A stretch of 64,000 nucleotides of DNA. Source: Tritrichomonas foetus. Its lineage: Eukaryota > Parabasalia > Tritrichomonadida > Tritrichomonadidae. The stretch covers positions 1-64,000 of the forward strand of contig MLAK01000838.1 of assembly GCA_001839685.1 (NCBI GenBank), written 5' to 3'. The position numbers and the translations under genes are program-made. This document shows positions 28,701 through 37,885 of this stretch, one piece after another. Position 1 is the first letter of the stretch. The number at the start of each line of letters is the position of its first letter. The notes under the pieces are model-generated. The model did not search any database, was not told the origin of the DNA, and was given only the letters and a program-made list of their open reading frames with translations.

Positions 28701-31641
28701 TTTGAAGAGTAAAGGATTCATGATAGCTCTGGGGAAGACCTGGTAAAATTCGAACTTCAATTTCTTGCTCTTCTTTTGCGTTGACTGTTCCAGAATTTGG
28801 AGAAACTGTGAACATCTTAAATCGGCTTCTTCTTGGAATTTGAATAGAATATTTCAAGGGCACATTAGAGGTATTAAATAATGTTAATTTTTCACATATT
28901 TCTTCCGAGTAATTTCGTTCACCTAATTCAAAGTTCAAAGGTTCAATTCGATAATTTATGGATGCAGATGATCCTTTCAACGGAAATTGGTAATCAGGCC
29001 CACCATATACATGACAGACAGCTGTTGCCGAGTAATTTTGCAATTTATTATCCGGATCAGCAAGAGCAAAATATCCAAAATGTGTTTCAATACTTGCACC
29101 AGGTTCAAGATCACCACGAAGTGGAAAAATATCAAATGCTTTTGGTGCCAAGTCATCTTCAGATCTAAGTTCCCACTCATAGTGTATTGTTGAATCAAAT
29201 TTATTCGACATTTCAATTGTTTTAGTTTGCTCTGTATTCATCATTGCTACTCCAAAATCAATTGGATCTTTTGAAGAGAAAGAAACATTTGGAAAATTAA
29301 TGATTCCTTTTAATGTAGCAAATACTTTTTGCGGATGATCTTCGATGATAAATTGAATTTTCCTTGTTAAAACTTCGCTAACAAAATCAGTTTTAAATGT
29401 TGTGTCAAAATAAATATCAAGTTCGATTGCTTCTGATGGTTCAATAGTAAACCTGCTTCGAGAGCATGAAAATGGCTCTGATATATCAATTTCTATATTT
29501 AATGGAATTTTTGATTGATTTGTCACTGTTAATTCCTTGGTAATTTGATGTAATAATTCGATTGGAGGATGAATTTCATCTCTATTATCACCTGTTGGGA
29601 AACAATCTTGTTTGAATTCAATGGAGTTAGTAGACAAATTAATTAGTGGGTGAATAAATGATGCTTTTAAAACGGGTGAATATATTTCATTTCTTGTTCG
29701 ACCAACAGTAGAATTACACATTAAATTCATTGTGAAAGATGTAACTTTTTTACATTTTAAAGTAATTTTAAACTCTTGGATATTATGCGCAAGAATTTGG
29801 GCATAATCAGGCTCCATAGTATATGTAAGGTCGCATTGATCTTTTATGAATTTTGGCTTTTGGTTTGACCATCGAATTTCATAATTTCTATCACTGTGAT
29901 TGGAAAGGGTAAATCTTAAAGTAGCAGGTGTTTCTGTCAATATGTATCCAAAATCAATATTTTCCATATCAATCGATGATATTATTGGCGTTCCTGTTCC
30001 ATTAGCTCTAACAGGAAGTGTAATTGTATTCAAATACTCACATTGGAATTTGAGATTAGTTGCAAAAGTTAAATTATCCGATACCCTAGCACCAACAACA
30101 ATAGCTATTGAGTCTTTTGGCGCAATTATTCCTTCAGTTGGAGATACAGAAAATACTTTAACAACTGGGTCGAAAAATGTTTGGAATTTAGCTTCGATTA
30201 ACGAATTATTTTCAATAGTAATTGTTTTTTCTTGTTTAGATAAAATATTTACATTTCCAAAAGTGATATTTTGAGATGAAATATTTAAAGATGGACCAGT
30301 ACAATTGGCAATTATGGTTAATTTTATTGGTGGATCATTAGATCCATAAATACTAAAGAAACAATCTATGCTGAGTTTGCCAATATGAATACCTTTGAAA
30401 TTAATTCCAATCTTTGATTCATCATGAGCACCTACAATTCCAGTATCTTTAATCACTTCTACAATGCCAAGTTTTGTTGATGCTGGACTTTGGTTAATAA
30501 ATTCAAATTTAGCTGCATATTCAGTTGTATTTTTCAATGTAACATATTTAGTATATTGATGACCAATAAAAATATCACGAAAATCTAGGATTTCTGGTGT
30601 TAAAATTAATGATGGACATAAACAGTTGGCTGTAATAGGGATTTCAGCAAGTTTTTCTTGATATTTATCAATATCGAAATACAAAGACAAATTATAATTT
30701 CTAGTTGAAATAGGAATGAATTCAATAATCGTTTCGATTTTGCTATATTTTGGAATTGTTCCTGATTCTGGAAGAATTTGAAATTCTCTTCTCTCAAAAG
30801 TACCATCATGTGACATCCTTAACTTAAAATCAAATGGAATTTCAGATTTATTTTCTAATTCTAATTTCGCTGTATGTAAAAAACCATAACCAACACCACC
30901 GAAATCAATTCTTCTAGGCGATATTGCAAATGATGGCCCAATCACTTTTCCTGAAAATGTTATAATTGGATGTGATTGTGTTGCTCCTTTTACACGAAAT
31001 GTAAAAGTGTCCATGAATGTACCAACAGACGAAGCTATAAATTTTACGAGAATTTTGATCGAACTACCAATATGAATTAGTCCAGAAGAAGGTTCAAATT
31101 CATAATGGCATGATGTATTTTTCTTCTCAAGTGCAAAATCAACATTCACGTGACCTGAATTTTGTAATTCAACTTCATATTCATAAACACTATCTAAATT
31201 AACATGTCCAACAACAATTGAATCTGTTTTAAAAAATGCAACTGGTGGAAGTGAATTTCCAGATAATTCGAATTTATAGCGTTTGGGTTTGGCATCAATT
31301 TGAATATATGCTGTTTCTTCATATTTTCCTGCAACAAGCGGGCGGAATTCGACAATTACTTGATTGAAAGAATGTGGATATAAATCCAATTCTGGCGGCT
31401 GGATTGAAAAAATTTGGGTCTGAAATAAAATTGGCTGAGCAAGCTGTTCTCTCTGATTGATGTCGAGAGCATCAAGCGAAATCTTATCGTCTTCTTCTTC
31501 TTTTTCATTTCCTTTATTGCGAAAAGAGATTCTATGGATTTCATCCGATGTATTTTCGATTTTAACAACAAATCGGGAGATTGCTGAGATATATGTTGGT
31601 GGGAAAATTACGCATGAAGGCTCAAGGCGAACCCCGAGCAT
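22765..31641 (-). CDS. HYDIN: HYDIN homologue, axonemal central-pair protein with adenylate-kinase-like domain
   Basis: A 2,958-residue protein built mainly of repeated ASH/MSP-type immunoglobulin-like units of about 110 residues, recognisable by recurring segments such as IDFGxVxxGxxxxxxxxLxN and FxxxPxxGxIxPxxS. In the middle (about 1380-1650) sits an adenylate-kinase-like P-loop domain, GPPLSGKS at 1391-1398 with IIDGLPYCDET further on, followed by a highly charged Lys/Arg/Glu linker (about 1540-1620). This order is specific to HYDIN, which forms the C2b projection of the flagellar central pair and is needed for flagellar beating. Vertebrate HYDIN is about 5,100 residues, so this is a compact version. 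One ATG, no intron. The start is supported by LGVRLEPSCVIFPP, a normal ASH opening. Confidence 0.92.
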   Translation of the reverse strand: MLGVRLEPSCVIFPPTYISAISRFVVKIENTSDEIHRISFRNKGNEKEEEDDKISLDALDINQREQLAQPILFQTQIFSIQPPELDLYPHSFNQVIVEFRPLVAGKYEETAYIQIDAKPKRYKFELSGNSLPPVAFFKTDSIVVGHVNLDSVYEYEVELQNSGHVNVDFALEKKNTSCHYEFEPSSGLIHIGSSIKILVKFIASSVGTFMDTFTFRVKGATQSHPIITFSGKVIGPSFAISPRRIDFGGVGYGFLHTAKLELENKSEIPFDFKLRMSHDGTFERREFQILPESGTIPKYSKIETIIEFIPISTRNYNLSLYFDIDKYQEKLAEIPITANCLCPSLILTPEILDFRDIFIGHQYTKYVTLKNTTEYAAKFEFINQSPASTKLGIVEVIKDTGIVGAHDESKIGINFKGIHIGKLSIDCFFSIYGSNDPPIKLTIIANCTGPSLNISSQNITFGNVNILSKQEKTITIENNSLIEAKFQTFFDPVVKVFSVSPTEGIIAPKDSIAIVVGARVSDNLTFATNLKFQCEYLNTITLPVRANGTGTPIISSIDMENIDFGYILTETPATLRFTLSNHSDRNYEIRWSNQKPKFIKDQCDLTYTMEPDYAQILAHNIQEFKITLKCKKVTSFTMNLMCNSTVGRTRNEIYSPVLKASFIHPLINLSTNSIEFKQDCFPTGDNRDEIHPPIELLHQITKELTVTNQSKIPLNIEIDISEPFSCSRSRFTIEPSEAIELDIYFDTTFKTDFVSEVLTRKIQFIIEDHPQKVFATLKGIINFPNVSFSSKDPIDFGVAMMNTEQTKTIEMSNKFDSTIHYEWELRSEDDLAPKAFDIFPLRGDLEPGASIETHFGYFALADPDNKLQNYSATAVCHVYGGPDYQFPLKGSSASINYRIEPLNFELGERNYSEEICEKLTLFNTSNVPLKYSIQIPRRSRFKMFTVSPNSGTVNAKEEQEIEVRILPGLPQSYHESFTLQIGSFEDIQINVSVEAQFSQISLSLPRFEADTALQNITADISKKALLEKKQKIKIKQTEEEDDLDLDEQEVENEIPLERFLKEEKRILIDQLKGKNNLSFYMPSQQFYVAQYLFDFGEMILGEQRKESVLITNHANFPISFDANLDKLKRSGFKIEPLSYKDIQAHSSVNLDIIFNPMIRRNNELGPVCYQVPFTFNDNHQILLVIKASLKIPDLTFSNFHFEFGNVVIGQTKIMTLQLQNMNNVGCEFKFGPAEVVNILQKNTQTPNPDVFTVVPESGVLPPSSYMNIGIHFLPDVDKPFQMQFPLMLKHALTPSYITVDGRGVLLQLSFEPSELFLSPVQPFSSPSFDEVTVTNPTDYPIEFYSLQFDKRLFDEENNDPRQTESPFVTYTPKAKTPVAASKFSVCIIVTGPPLSGKSTVSKHLSQQFNLPIVNLTDVWKGTTEYQSILYTALCQTEYRHGFIIDGLPYCDETTAKDNETILTQCVKAKNFNEEISKTIPPVIAHQLPTSIEKALDFVLSSLDGHYVFHVSLRSSIETSTKRNEARERRQRGLKRHQLREEKIKLFNMTEDEYENLSKEEQKKIDDKRRQWREKQLDNPEEATTTHKKEKRSHSKSKDSKVEQDKAPQTLYSAKGEPAKRKQTKSTVPTDPIEQELLLYFISLGTIVHKLQSPTDRFKALDPLEIINFDKNEIIHSMNNVFVNADCELENVISKVMSFLPQITTLKESAFKLLIPDPITQDQANLVESLKQPKFFSIVNEDPTTKLTPRWKLQPKSQMTLKIQFDPFMPENVHDELLFAISSSNSPPISLKVNGECFYPQIERSPKVLYPSVMRKFDPKHAPLFVTETNEYNFGYVLICKERKPKEPWTYHALLNLENITIFPCEVSVSFPDPNSKNTWGVENPTFLIPPAPSKTERSKYDLSIGFHPTTANLFKTQLILSIKDNPDPIYVNLVGESFTPSIDISSLNIDFEKILINTEKSKKIELKNPGKLPVFWRLKGAGSLAGQVTFNQTEGMLQPRGTFNIVLKFQVNKPQQIKKTIQIEVLDDEKTRIFRNENINISAEAFDVSFDINVPKVGNEQLDFGQLKVGQSKSLQITVKNRGKYPVEYKFSLIDKRSAKYLTLSPVEGVAPINDKGTTINITFKANAVVSFHNNKAIGLKVIDTQTNTVTIQQTFTFCAKTFYNTFTITSGKKIDFGVCQVGNLQKKEFTITNTGVFPFEIEFIPKSSQEEEIKTAKGGKPKAPPPKAKPKPKQANALAFGVFSVMPNSALLQPNASTNFTLEFMSNEVGNYKEMLCVSIPDTSQADSNYIIRCLGNAYMPTLDIKDNEKIFPKLPLVIRADLLKNDITSFLEDEHIVHFIPRIINQQESITICLSNPQPIDCVVDLSIKSKGKSNAFDVKDKTLAIKAMTSANTTIVFSPPGSDTYSASFEATVKSQSASPALRFGLEGIGSIPTITLKTPLDKAKNGFTLNLGKTLLGYDKQKMIAIGNDTPLRAMVSISTKATPDFEIDGFESAKPFPLEPGHQFQFTVIHKPQKSRKSQFDLTLSVVENPKSNISISCVGEGFSEDLVFEGLEGEDSELHFKDAVVGRTQTVMYLMKNVSDSAIRFAWNASNDITFSPRVGHIKRNQTKEITAVFYSEKPTKYNGAKGSCQITKIELVDQNGGDWDDSMKVVSFVPRSEVMADSPRVSSRSNQPSSDKKLMKVTTVVAEPPYHPISSGKPRELPIKIFVVSDNIKCTIDTTEIAFAPTMMFQTRTSEVKLTNTCQIRMEYSWVVEKFESLRTDYSAVRPSPFSIEPSTGFIEAGQSTTFHVMFSPMEVDDFLCTLKCNVPYMNSCDPPRINVNGLSRRPLCHFNVTISDYLSRRHPDFTYQLPENVKVIELFSKALKVKSIKKIEIINPTSAPYDTKWSLLNDNASGSINIENSQALISSGKHYFFQFTFLPTSAKLVESLWEFNIPEHGVKIPFLFVGRISH

Positions 31642-32256
31642 TTAGATAACGTACTTATATTTGAATTACTTTTAATCGTACATTATTCAGAAAAGGTGCA
31701 CGTTTAGTTTATTGAATTATCTTTACTTTTTCCATGAATAAATGGCCGAATAATTATTCCCAAATCGTCCTCCGATGGTATTCATAAATATAGGTTCCAG
31801 AATACATATATAGACTAAATACATTTTTTCTTCTGAAAAAATCGGTTAATTTCCCGAATATTAAATATTTTTGATTAGATCGGCTTAATTTTTCATCATA
31901 AAATGATTCCATCAAATGTAAATATATTATTTTTGAGTCAAAATATATCATTGTAATTGACTATTTGAATTTCGAAATCGTCTATTCGATCAGTTCAAAA
32001 ATCTCAGAAGTAAAAAATGAATTGAATCAACATTATAGTAAGAAATGCAATTTAATGATGTAATAAAAGTATAAGAAAGTTTGATAAAATTTTTTTGACA
32101 AAAATGATTTCATTTATAAATGTGGAAAACGATTATTGGCATTTATAGAGTGGAGAGATATATAATATGAATGAAATTTAAATGAATGAATAAATAAAAT
32201 TGATTGGTTCTATGTTTACATAAAAACAGAAAAAATATTGATAATTTTACAGCCCA
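31642..32256. other. Intergenic region, no supported gene
   Basis: AT-rich. A 65-codon minus-strand ATG frame (31754-31951) has no recognisable feature and I do not call it. Confidence 0.55.
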
Positions 32257-32604
32257 TTACATAACGTATGGATCAATTTTAATCGAAAAATCAGCAAATT
32301 CAATTTGATTTCTCGATTTAACTGATGGATACGAATTTTCTGGTGAGAATGATTCGTTATCAACATCAAGGAAAGATCCTGGGTGCCAATCAGAGATGAA
32401 ATTTTTAAGGCATTCATATTCTTGACATTGTTGCCTTAAAGTCTCTGTCTCTGCAAGAAGTTGATCATATTGAGTTCGACTTTGTTTTAAAGCAATGTCG
32501 TAATTTGTTCCTGGAACATGATCAATATCAATTTCATCAGGCTTTTCTTTATTTTGTTGTTGCCTTCTATTTGTTTGATCTGCAGGAGGGTTTGAATAGC
32601 TCAT
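32257..32604 (-). CDS. Small hydrophilic protein with short coiled coil
   Basis: A 115-residue protein beginning MSYSNPPADQT. The first 35 residues are Gln/Asn/Lys-rich and disordered. Residues about 40-70 can form a coiled coil (SRTQYDQLLAETETLRQQ). The rest is acidic, then ends with a short hydrophobic-alternating strand, FSIKIDPYVM. No family is recognised. The codon in front of the frame is TTG, so ATG at 32604 is the start. It lies upstream of HYDIN on the same strand but 615 bp away. Confidence 0.6.
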   Translation of the reverse strand: MSYSNPPADQTNRRQQQNKEKPDEIDIDHVPGTNYDIALKQSRTQYDQLLAETETLRQQCQEYECLKNFISDWHPGSFLDVDNESFSPENSYPSVKSRNQIEFADFSIKIDPYVM

Positions 32605-32897
32605 TTTTTCCAATTAGCCATTTATCTGAATTATTTCACCATAACTGACAACACTTATTATGAATAATATGCTTTCTTTCTTGCAATTAATCTACTAATA
32701 TAAGTCATAGGTAAAGTGTTTCAATCTTCGTAATTATGAAAGCCAATGGTAATATTTTGGCAAAGGATGAATACTCCATCAAAATTATAATACTAACTTT
32801 TTCTGTGTTTATATGGTCTGAAATTATGAAGTGAAGTACATTTAAACACTGAAAAAGTTAATTAACCAATCTTGGAATTAAGATCATCATTTTTTGA

Positions 32898-34196
32898 ATG
32901 ATGAACTTTTTCCTATCAACGATAGAAATCCAAGGTGAAATAAAATTGCCAGATTTCAAAGTCTTCATGGAATCATATCTTTTTCAAGCGCCCTGGAATG
33001 ATTTTACATTGCTTCATCAAAACAAATCATACAATTGCAATTCGATAATGCTCAAAGCGATTTCTCCAGTCATAAAAAAACTCGAATCCAATTCTTTCAC
33101 GTTACCATCGATAAACGGCTCGGTTCACGAAGTTCTTTTGGCAATGTTCGGAAACAATCAGTTTAGTTTGTCTCCAGAATCAGAAAACTTATTTATCGCT
33201 TCAGTTATTGTTTTAGATATTCAATCGCTGAAAAATCAAATCCTAAATTATTTTCACGAAAAAAGTCCAAACCCAGATAAATTTTATACTCTTTTTAAAG
33301 ATTTATTTTCTCAAAAAGTTCCAACCGAAGATCTACTTCCAATTATATCATCAAATTTTGATGATTATTTTAATTTTTTGAAAAACGAAGAAGATGATTT
33401 ACTTTTAGTACATGTTTTTAATTCGCTCGAAATCCAAACAGACAACTCACTTCCACATCAAATTTTTAGTTTCCTTTTAGGAAAGTTTAAACAATCACCT
33501 GCCATTTTTAATCAATCTTTGACAAATATTGCTTCAAAATTTATGAACCAATCATTTTTGAGACAGCTTTTACTAACTCCTTCATATGATTTGAATCCGC
33601 TGAAAGATCAAATTATTCCATTAATTGCTAGAATTAATGGCTCAGATGCTTCTGTAAAGACCAGAAACTCACTTGTTTTTGATTATTCAGGTCCAGGTTC
33701 AGAATTCAAAGGTCTTTTCCACTATTTAGATGTTAATCAAAAACTTTCCTCGTATGTTTTAGTCACTGCATCAAGCGAGTATTCTTCTAATTTTAGCGCA
33801 CAGAATACTGTAGGAGATGGTGACGAAAGATGTTATTTCTCATCGCATGGCGGTCAAGTTGAATATTTGACTTTTAGATTAATTGGATGCACTTTAAAAC
33901 CAACAGGATATTCCATGAAATCTTGGTATTTTGCACAAAATGGAGTAACACCTGTTTCGTGGCAACTCGATGCATCAATTGATGAATCAAACTGGTACAC
34001 AATTCACTCTGTAACTGATTCCATGGATTTGGTCGGAAACCATAAATCATCTTTTTATAATATAAATGGTGTAGAAATGGATAGCTTTTCCTATTTCCGA
34101 TTGACACAATTGAAAAGTGGATCGACAAAAAATCCCATATTTGCACTTGCAAAATTCGAACTTTTTGGTATTTTTTATGACCAAACGAATGATTGA
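32898..34196 (+). CDS. BTB and F5/8 type C (discoidin) domain protein
   Basis: A 432-residue protein. Residues about 28-115 form a BTB/POZ fold (DFTLLHQNKSYNCNSIMLKA and a following ISPVIKKL). About 120-235 is a BACK-like helical region. Residues about 265-425 form an F5/8C beta-sandwich with ASSEYSSNFSAQNTVGDGDE, CYFSSHGG and the closing FRLTQLKSGSTKNPIFALAKFEL pattern split over two strands. This architecture is common in trichomonads. BTB domains often dimerise or serve as Cullin-3 adaptors, and discoidin domains bind ligands; a role here is inferred. Two adjacent ATGs start it, and an AACTTTTTCC element lies just inside the frame, so the true start could be a later Met. Confidence 0.85.
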   Translation: MMNFFLSTIEIQGEIKLPDFKVFMESYLFQAPWNDFTLLHQNKSYNCNSIMLKAISPVIKKLESNSFTLPSINGSVHEVLLAMFGNNQFSLSPESENLFIASVIVLDIQSLKNQILNYFHEKSPNPDKFYTLFKDLFSQKVPTEDLLPIISSNFDDYFNFLKNEEDDLLLVHVFNSLEIQTDNSLPHQIFSFLLGKFKQSPAIFNQSLTNIASKFMNQSFLRQLLLTPSYDLNPLKDQIIPLIARINGSDASVKTRNSLVFDYSGPGSEFKGLFHYLDVNQKLSSYVLVTASSEYSSNFSAQNTVGDGDERCYFSSHGGQVEYLTFRLIGCTLKPTGYSMKSWYFAQNGVTPVSWQLDASIDESNWYTIHSVTDSMDLVGNHKSSFYNINGVEMDSFSYFRLTQLKSGSTKNPIFALAKFELFGIFYDQTND

Positions 34197-34265
34197 TACT
34201 TTAGTTTTTTCTCTTATTTTTCGATTCGATTGTTAAATATTTATAGGTTTTCTTTTTTATTAATC

Positions 34266-34267
<2 letters not shown>

Positions 34268-34351
<84 letters not shown>
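34268..34351. repeat. TTA/ATT trinucleotide microsatellite
   Basis: About 28 uninterrupted copies of a three-base unit, 72 bp after the stop of the BTB gene. It is the longest perfect simple repeat here after the poly(A) run and likely unstable in length. Nothing else is seen in 34197-34568. Confidence 0.95.
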
Positions 34352-34353
<2 letters not shown>

Positions 34354-34568
34354 TTCATTTTACTGCAAAAACTTCTTGCAAATATGAATTCATTTTTAGA
34401 GTTGGCTCATGTTTTAGAAGGCTGTTCAATTTTTCATTTTTAGTTCGTGTATGTGAAATTTGTGATTCAACAAAAGAAAGAAAAAAGATAGAAATAAAAA
34501 ACAATAATTTTACCTTTATTATATTTACATACAATATTTAAAATAAACATTTCGAATACAGAAATTCT

Positions 34569-35225
34569 TTATGTTGTTTTTAGATCTTTCAAATGATCAG
34601 GTGATAATGGTGCATCGGTATTAAATCCATTTTCCTGTTTTGGTTTTGAAAGCAAAAACAAACAAAGGCAATGTAGTAAAACAAAAATGATCCATATCGA
34701 CATGAATGTTGCAGCTGCTCCATAAATATTTGATGTCCGAGTTTTTACATAAGCTGACAAACTATACATTGTAGAATGACTAATTAGAAAGCTTTGAACG
34801 ATTTGTTCTTGTGAATTTCGAATGCAGAAATCAATCAAATCTTGGATTAAAATGTTTGTTTGAGTGTCTGTGATTTGTGAGAGAAGAGAAGCTTCAGTAA
34901 CAAGTGCAGCAATTGTTGAAGCGCATGATAATAAAAAAGGAAAATTGCTTCCTGGTCCAAATTTGATACCTAAATGAGATAAAATTAAAAAAGTTGCTGC
35001 TGCAAGAGAAAATAGGAACAAAAATAAAGACACAGCAAGTAGGCTTCCACCAATTGCTTTCAGCCATATTTTTTGCGAAGTTATTATTAATTCATATAAT
35101 GCAAAAAAAGCATTAACAAGAGGAATCAAAATTAAAAGCATTCTACACCAGAAGCAAGCAACACCTTTAACTCCTATAACATTCATTTCGTCGAAACCTT
35201 TCGATAAGTATGACGAATAAGACAT
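34569..35225 (-). CDS. Four-helix membrane protein (tetraspan, possibly tetraspanin-like)
   Basis: A 218-residue protein. Hydrophobic helices are at about 23-48, 53-75, 84-110 and 165-187, with a polar loop of roughly 50 residues between the third and fourth and a short cytosolic tail. That topology fits tetraspanins, which organise membrane microdomains, and trichomonads have several. However, the large loop lacks the CCG motif and has one cysteine, so membership is doubtful. The frame extends upstream without ATG, so MSYSSYLSK at 35225 is the start. Divergent from the EF-hand-like gene at 35498. Confidence 0.65.
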   Translation of the reverse strand: MSYSSYLSKGFDEMNVIGVKGVACFWCRMLLILIPLVNAFFALYELIITSQKIWLKAIGGSLLAVSLFLFLFSLAAATFLILSHLGIKFGPGSNFPFLLSCASTIAALVTEASLLSQITDTQTNILIQDLIDFCIRNSQEQIVQSFLISHSTMYSLSAYVKTRTSNIYGAAATFMSIWIIFVLLHCLCLFLLSKPKQENGFNTDAPLSPDHLKDLKTT

Positions 35226-35497
35226 TTTGTTGATTGTTCTAATTTTTAAACGCACATCATTGAAATAAATTCACTTTTTCATTACATTGTGCTTTTTATA
35301 GATTATTGAAAAAGTTTTACGAAATTTTTGAAATTGTAACTTTTTACTGACCAAAATCGCCTTTTCGAATCTCAGAATGTGCTACTCTCTTTAAAAACAT
35401 AGTTTTCAATCAATTCATTTTACTGGATAATTCATATTCGGAATAATCACATTTTGAAAAGAATGCTTTCAGTACTTTACATGTGATTTAAATTGGA

Positions 35498-37885
35498 ATG
35501 TTCAAGAATTTTGAATACTGTCCGTTTAGTAAAGCTCCAAAAACAACAAAATCTTCAATGTCTGTTGCATCCTCAGTTTTTCCAGAAATTCGATCGCAGT
35601 CCCGAAAGAAGGGATTCACACTCCAGGATATAATCGAAGATTTAGACGATAAAGGAAACAAAACTCTCTCCACCATCAAATTCCGACGCCTTTTCAATCT
35701 TTTAGGTATTTGGCTTGATGAAAACAAAGCAGAGAAACTTATTTCAGAGTATAGAATCCAAGATTCCAATTTGGTCGACTGTAACAGATTTTTGGATGAT
35801 TACGAACACCCACAAGAAAATTCACGTGTTGTAACTGATGAACAACTCCGCGAGTTTGGAAAATCTCTTATTATTCGAAATACCACAATTGCAGAATGCA
35901 TTCGTCCTTATGATCGATTTCATTCTGGCCATGTCAACTTGGATTCATTTTTTGCATCTTTCGGATATACCCCAATTAACAGACTTATTGCACAACAGTA
36001 TTCCCACCCGCCAACCAATGATGTTTATTATTTGGATTTGGCAAATGATGTGGAAAAGATTCTAAAAGAGAAGCCATTACGTGAAACAACACTTAATTTG
36101 ACAATGTCGAAATTGCCACCATACTTTAAAGACATTGCCAAAACAATTCGTTTGAATCAAGTTGATCCATATCAGATGCTTTCCCAACATGATAAGCTCA
36201 AGAAATCCACAATTCTTCCATGTCACTTCATGGCAGATGCTTCAAGATTAGGCTTAAGATTGAATGAAAGACAACTCAATGAAATTACTGAAGCTTTTTC
36301 TGAAAACAATAGATTTGATTATGTTTCATTTTGTGATGCTATCAAAGCAGAAAATGAAATAGAACTTAAAGAAATACAAACTCAGCGTGAAACTATAGAT
36401 GTTGTTCCACCAGAACCACCTGTTGATATCAATGAGCTTTTGAAAAGAATCGAAGGTGACATTAAAATTCGTCACAGTTTAATTGGTGATCGTCTTGAGC
36501 ACTTTGATCAGTTCCACACAGGGGTTTTACTTGATCGTCAATTCTTTAAAATTTTGGAAAACGAAAGATTTGTTTTAACTGATCCAGAAAAATTAGCACT
36601 TATTGATGAATTTGCTGATGGACAAGGAAACATGAATTATAAAGCATTCATTATGGCAGTTGTCCCACCACAGCAAAGTATTGCTCCAGTTACAAATTCA
36701 ATTATTGAAAGACTTAAAGAGCATCTTGCTGAACATAAATTATGTTTAAGACCATTATTTGAGAAGCTTGATGCTTCTAAACTTGGATACATTTCTTTCA
36801 ATCAACTTCTTTCTATTTTCCGAAATATACAATTTGATATCGATATTAAAGAAAGAAGAGCTCTTCGTGCAGAAACAACAGATCGTGTCAGCATGGAAGA
36901 ATTTTGTACATTGGTTGATCCGATTCTTGAACCAGCTACAAAACCTGTTGAAGAAGAAGAAGAACCTGAACCAGAAATCCCCGAAAAGAATGTTATGGAT
37001 GCTCTTGCAAGAATGGCTTCTATTATTGAGTATGAAAACATTGACTTAGCTCAAGAATTCCAGCGTTTTGATAATTCTCGTCAGATCAAACCATCACAAT
37101 TCAAAGCAGCACTCATTCAACTTCCTGATCGATTGCCTGATTCTGATATCGATTTGTTTGCTGAAATATACTTAGATAAAAAATCACGTTTAATTGATAC
37201 ACCGCGTTTCATTAAAGATATTAATACCTATGGAAATGATCAACTCAAACTTTCTCCCGACCTGTCAGTCACTACAACAACTAAGTTTGTTGAACCCAAT
37301 AGCGATACAAAATCTATTTTACGCCGTTTGAAAGTAATTCTGACCAAAAAGAATCTTCAAAGTACAGCTTTATTCCGTCCCTATGATCCTGGAAATATTG
37401 GATATGTCTCACATGATAGAGTTCATTCTATCTTTTCTTATATTGGATTCCAAATCGCTCCAAATGATTTGAAGCAACTGGAAACTGCATTTCAATCAAG
37501 TCGAATGCCAGACCAATTTAACTACAAAAGAATGTTGGTAACACTTGAAGAACTTGAAATCCAAAGTTCAGACTTTTCTACTGTTCCTGTTATTCATTCT
37601 AATTCAAACTTCGGTGAATACGCTTTAGTGAATCTCACAAACACCCTTCATTCGAAGTTACAAGCGAGAAGGAAATCTACTAATTGTGTATTTTATGGAT
37701 GCCCAGATGCACCAATACCAGTTAGTGAATTTCGAGAGAGAATATCCAATTATGGGCTTATTATTACTCAAGCAGATGCGCAATTGTTAATTAGGAGTTA
37801 CAGAGCTAATATGAATGGTGATATTGATTGGAAGCGATTTTGCGAGGATGTTGATACAATTAGAACTGTTCAACCACCACGCTAA
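35498..37885 (+). CDS. Large EF-hand-like protein (possible EFCAB6-type axonemal protein)
   Basis: A 795-residue protein made of repeated helix-loop-helix units of about 70-80 residues. Recurring loops such as RPYDRFHSGHVNLDSFF, DQFHTGVLLDRQFF, KLDASKLGYISFNQLL and RPYDPGNIGYVSHDRV have EF-hand shape but lack most calcium-binding acids, so most hands look non-functional for calcium. Acidic EEEEEPEPE near 490 separates the two halves. Multi-hand proteins of this kind, including EFCAB6, occur in axonemes and the cytoskeleton. The neighbourhood holds HYDIN and an MNS1-like gene, which fits but does not prove flagellar location. Start ATG is clear and the stop is followed by AAA. Confidence 0.75.
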   Translation: MFKNFEYCPFSKAPKTTKSSMSVASSVFPEIRSQSRKKGFTLQDIIEDLDDKGNKTLSTIKFRRLFNLLGIWLDENKAEKLISEYRIQDSNLVDCNRFLDDYEHPQENSRVVTDEQLREFGKSLIIRNTTIAECIRPYDRFHSGHVNLDSFFASFGYTPINRLIAQQYSHPPTNDVYYLDLANDVEKILKEKPLRETTLNLTMSKLPPYFKDIAKTIRLNQVDPYQMLSQHDKLKKSTILPCHFMADASRLGLRLNERQLNEITEAFSENNRFDYVSFCDAIKAENEIELKEIQTQRETIDVVPPEPPVDINELLKRIEGDIKIRHSLIGDRLEHFDQFHTGVLLDRQFFKILENERFVLTDPEKLALIDEFADGQGNMNYKAFIMAVVPPQQSIAPVTNSIIERLKEHLAEHKLCLRPLFEKLDASKLGYISFNQLLSIFRNIQFDIDIKERRALRAETTDRVSMEEFCTLVDPILEPATKPVEEEEEPEPEIPEKNVMDALARMASIIEYENIDLAQEFQRFDNSRQIKPSQFKAALIQLPDRLPDSDIDLFAEIYLDKKSRLIDTPRFIKDINTYGNDQLKLSPDLSVTTTTKFVEPNSDTKSILRRLKVILTKKNLQSTALFRPYDPGNIGYVSHDRVHSIFSYIGFQIAPNDLKQLETAFQSSRMPDQFNYKRMLVTLEELEIQSSDFSTVPVIHSNSNFGEYALVNLTNTLHSKLQARRKSTNCVFYGCPDAPIPVSEFRERISNYGLIITQADAQLLIRSYRANMNGDIDWKRFCEDVDTIRTVQPPR

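Noticed and set aside
31754..31951. 65-codon minus-strand ATG frame upstream of HYDIN
   Set aside because: No motif, close to HYDIN promoter region, composition like spacer.
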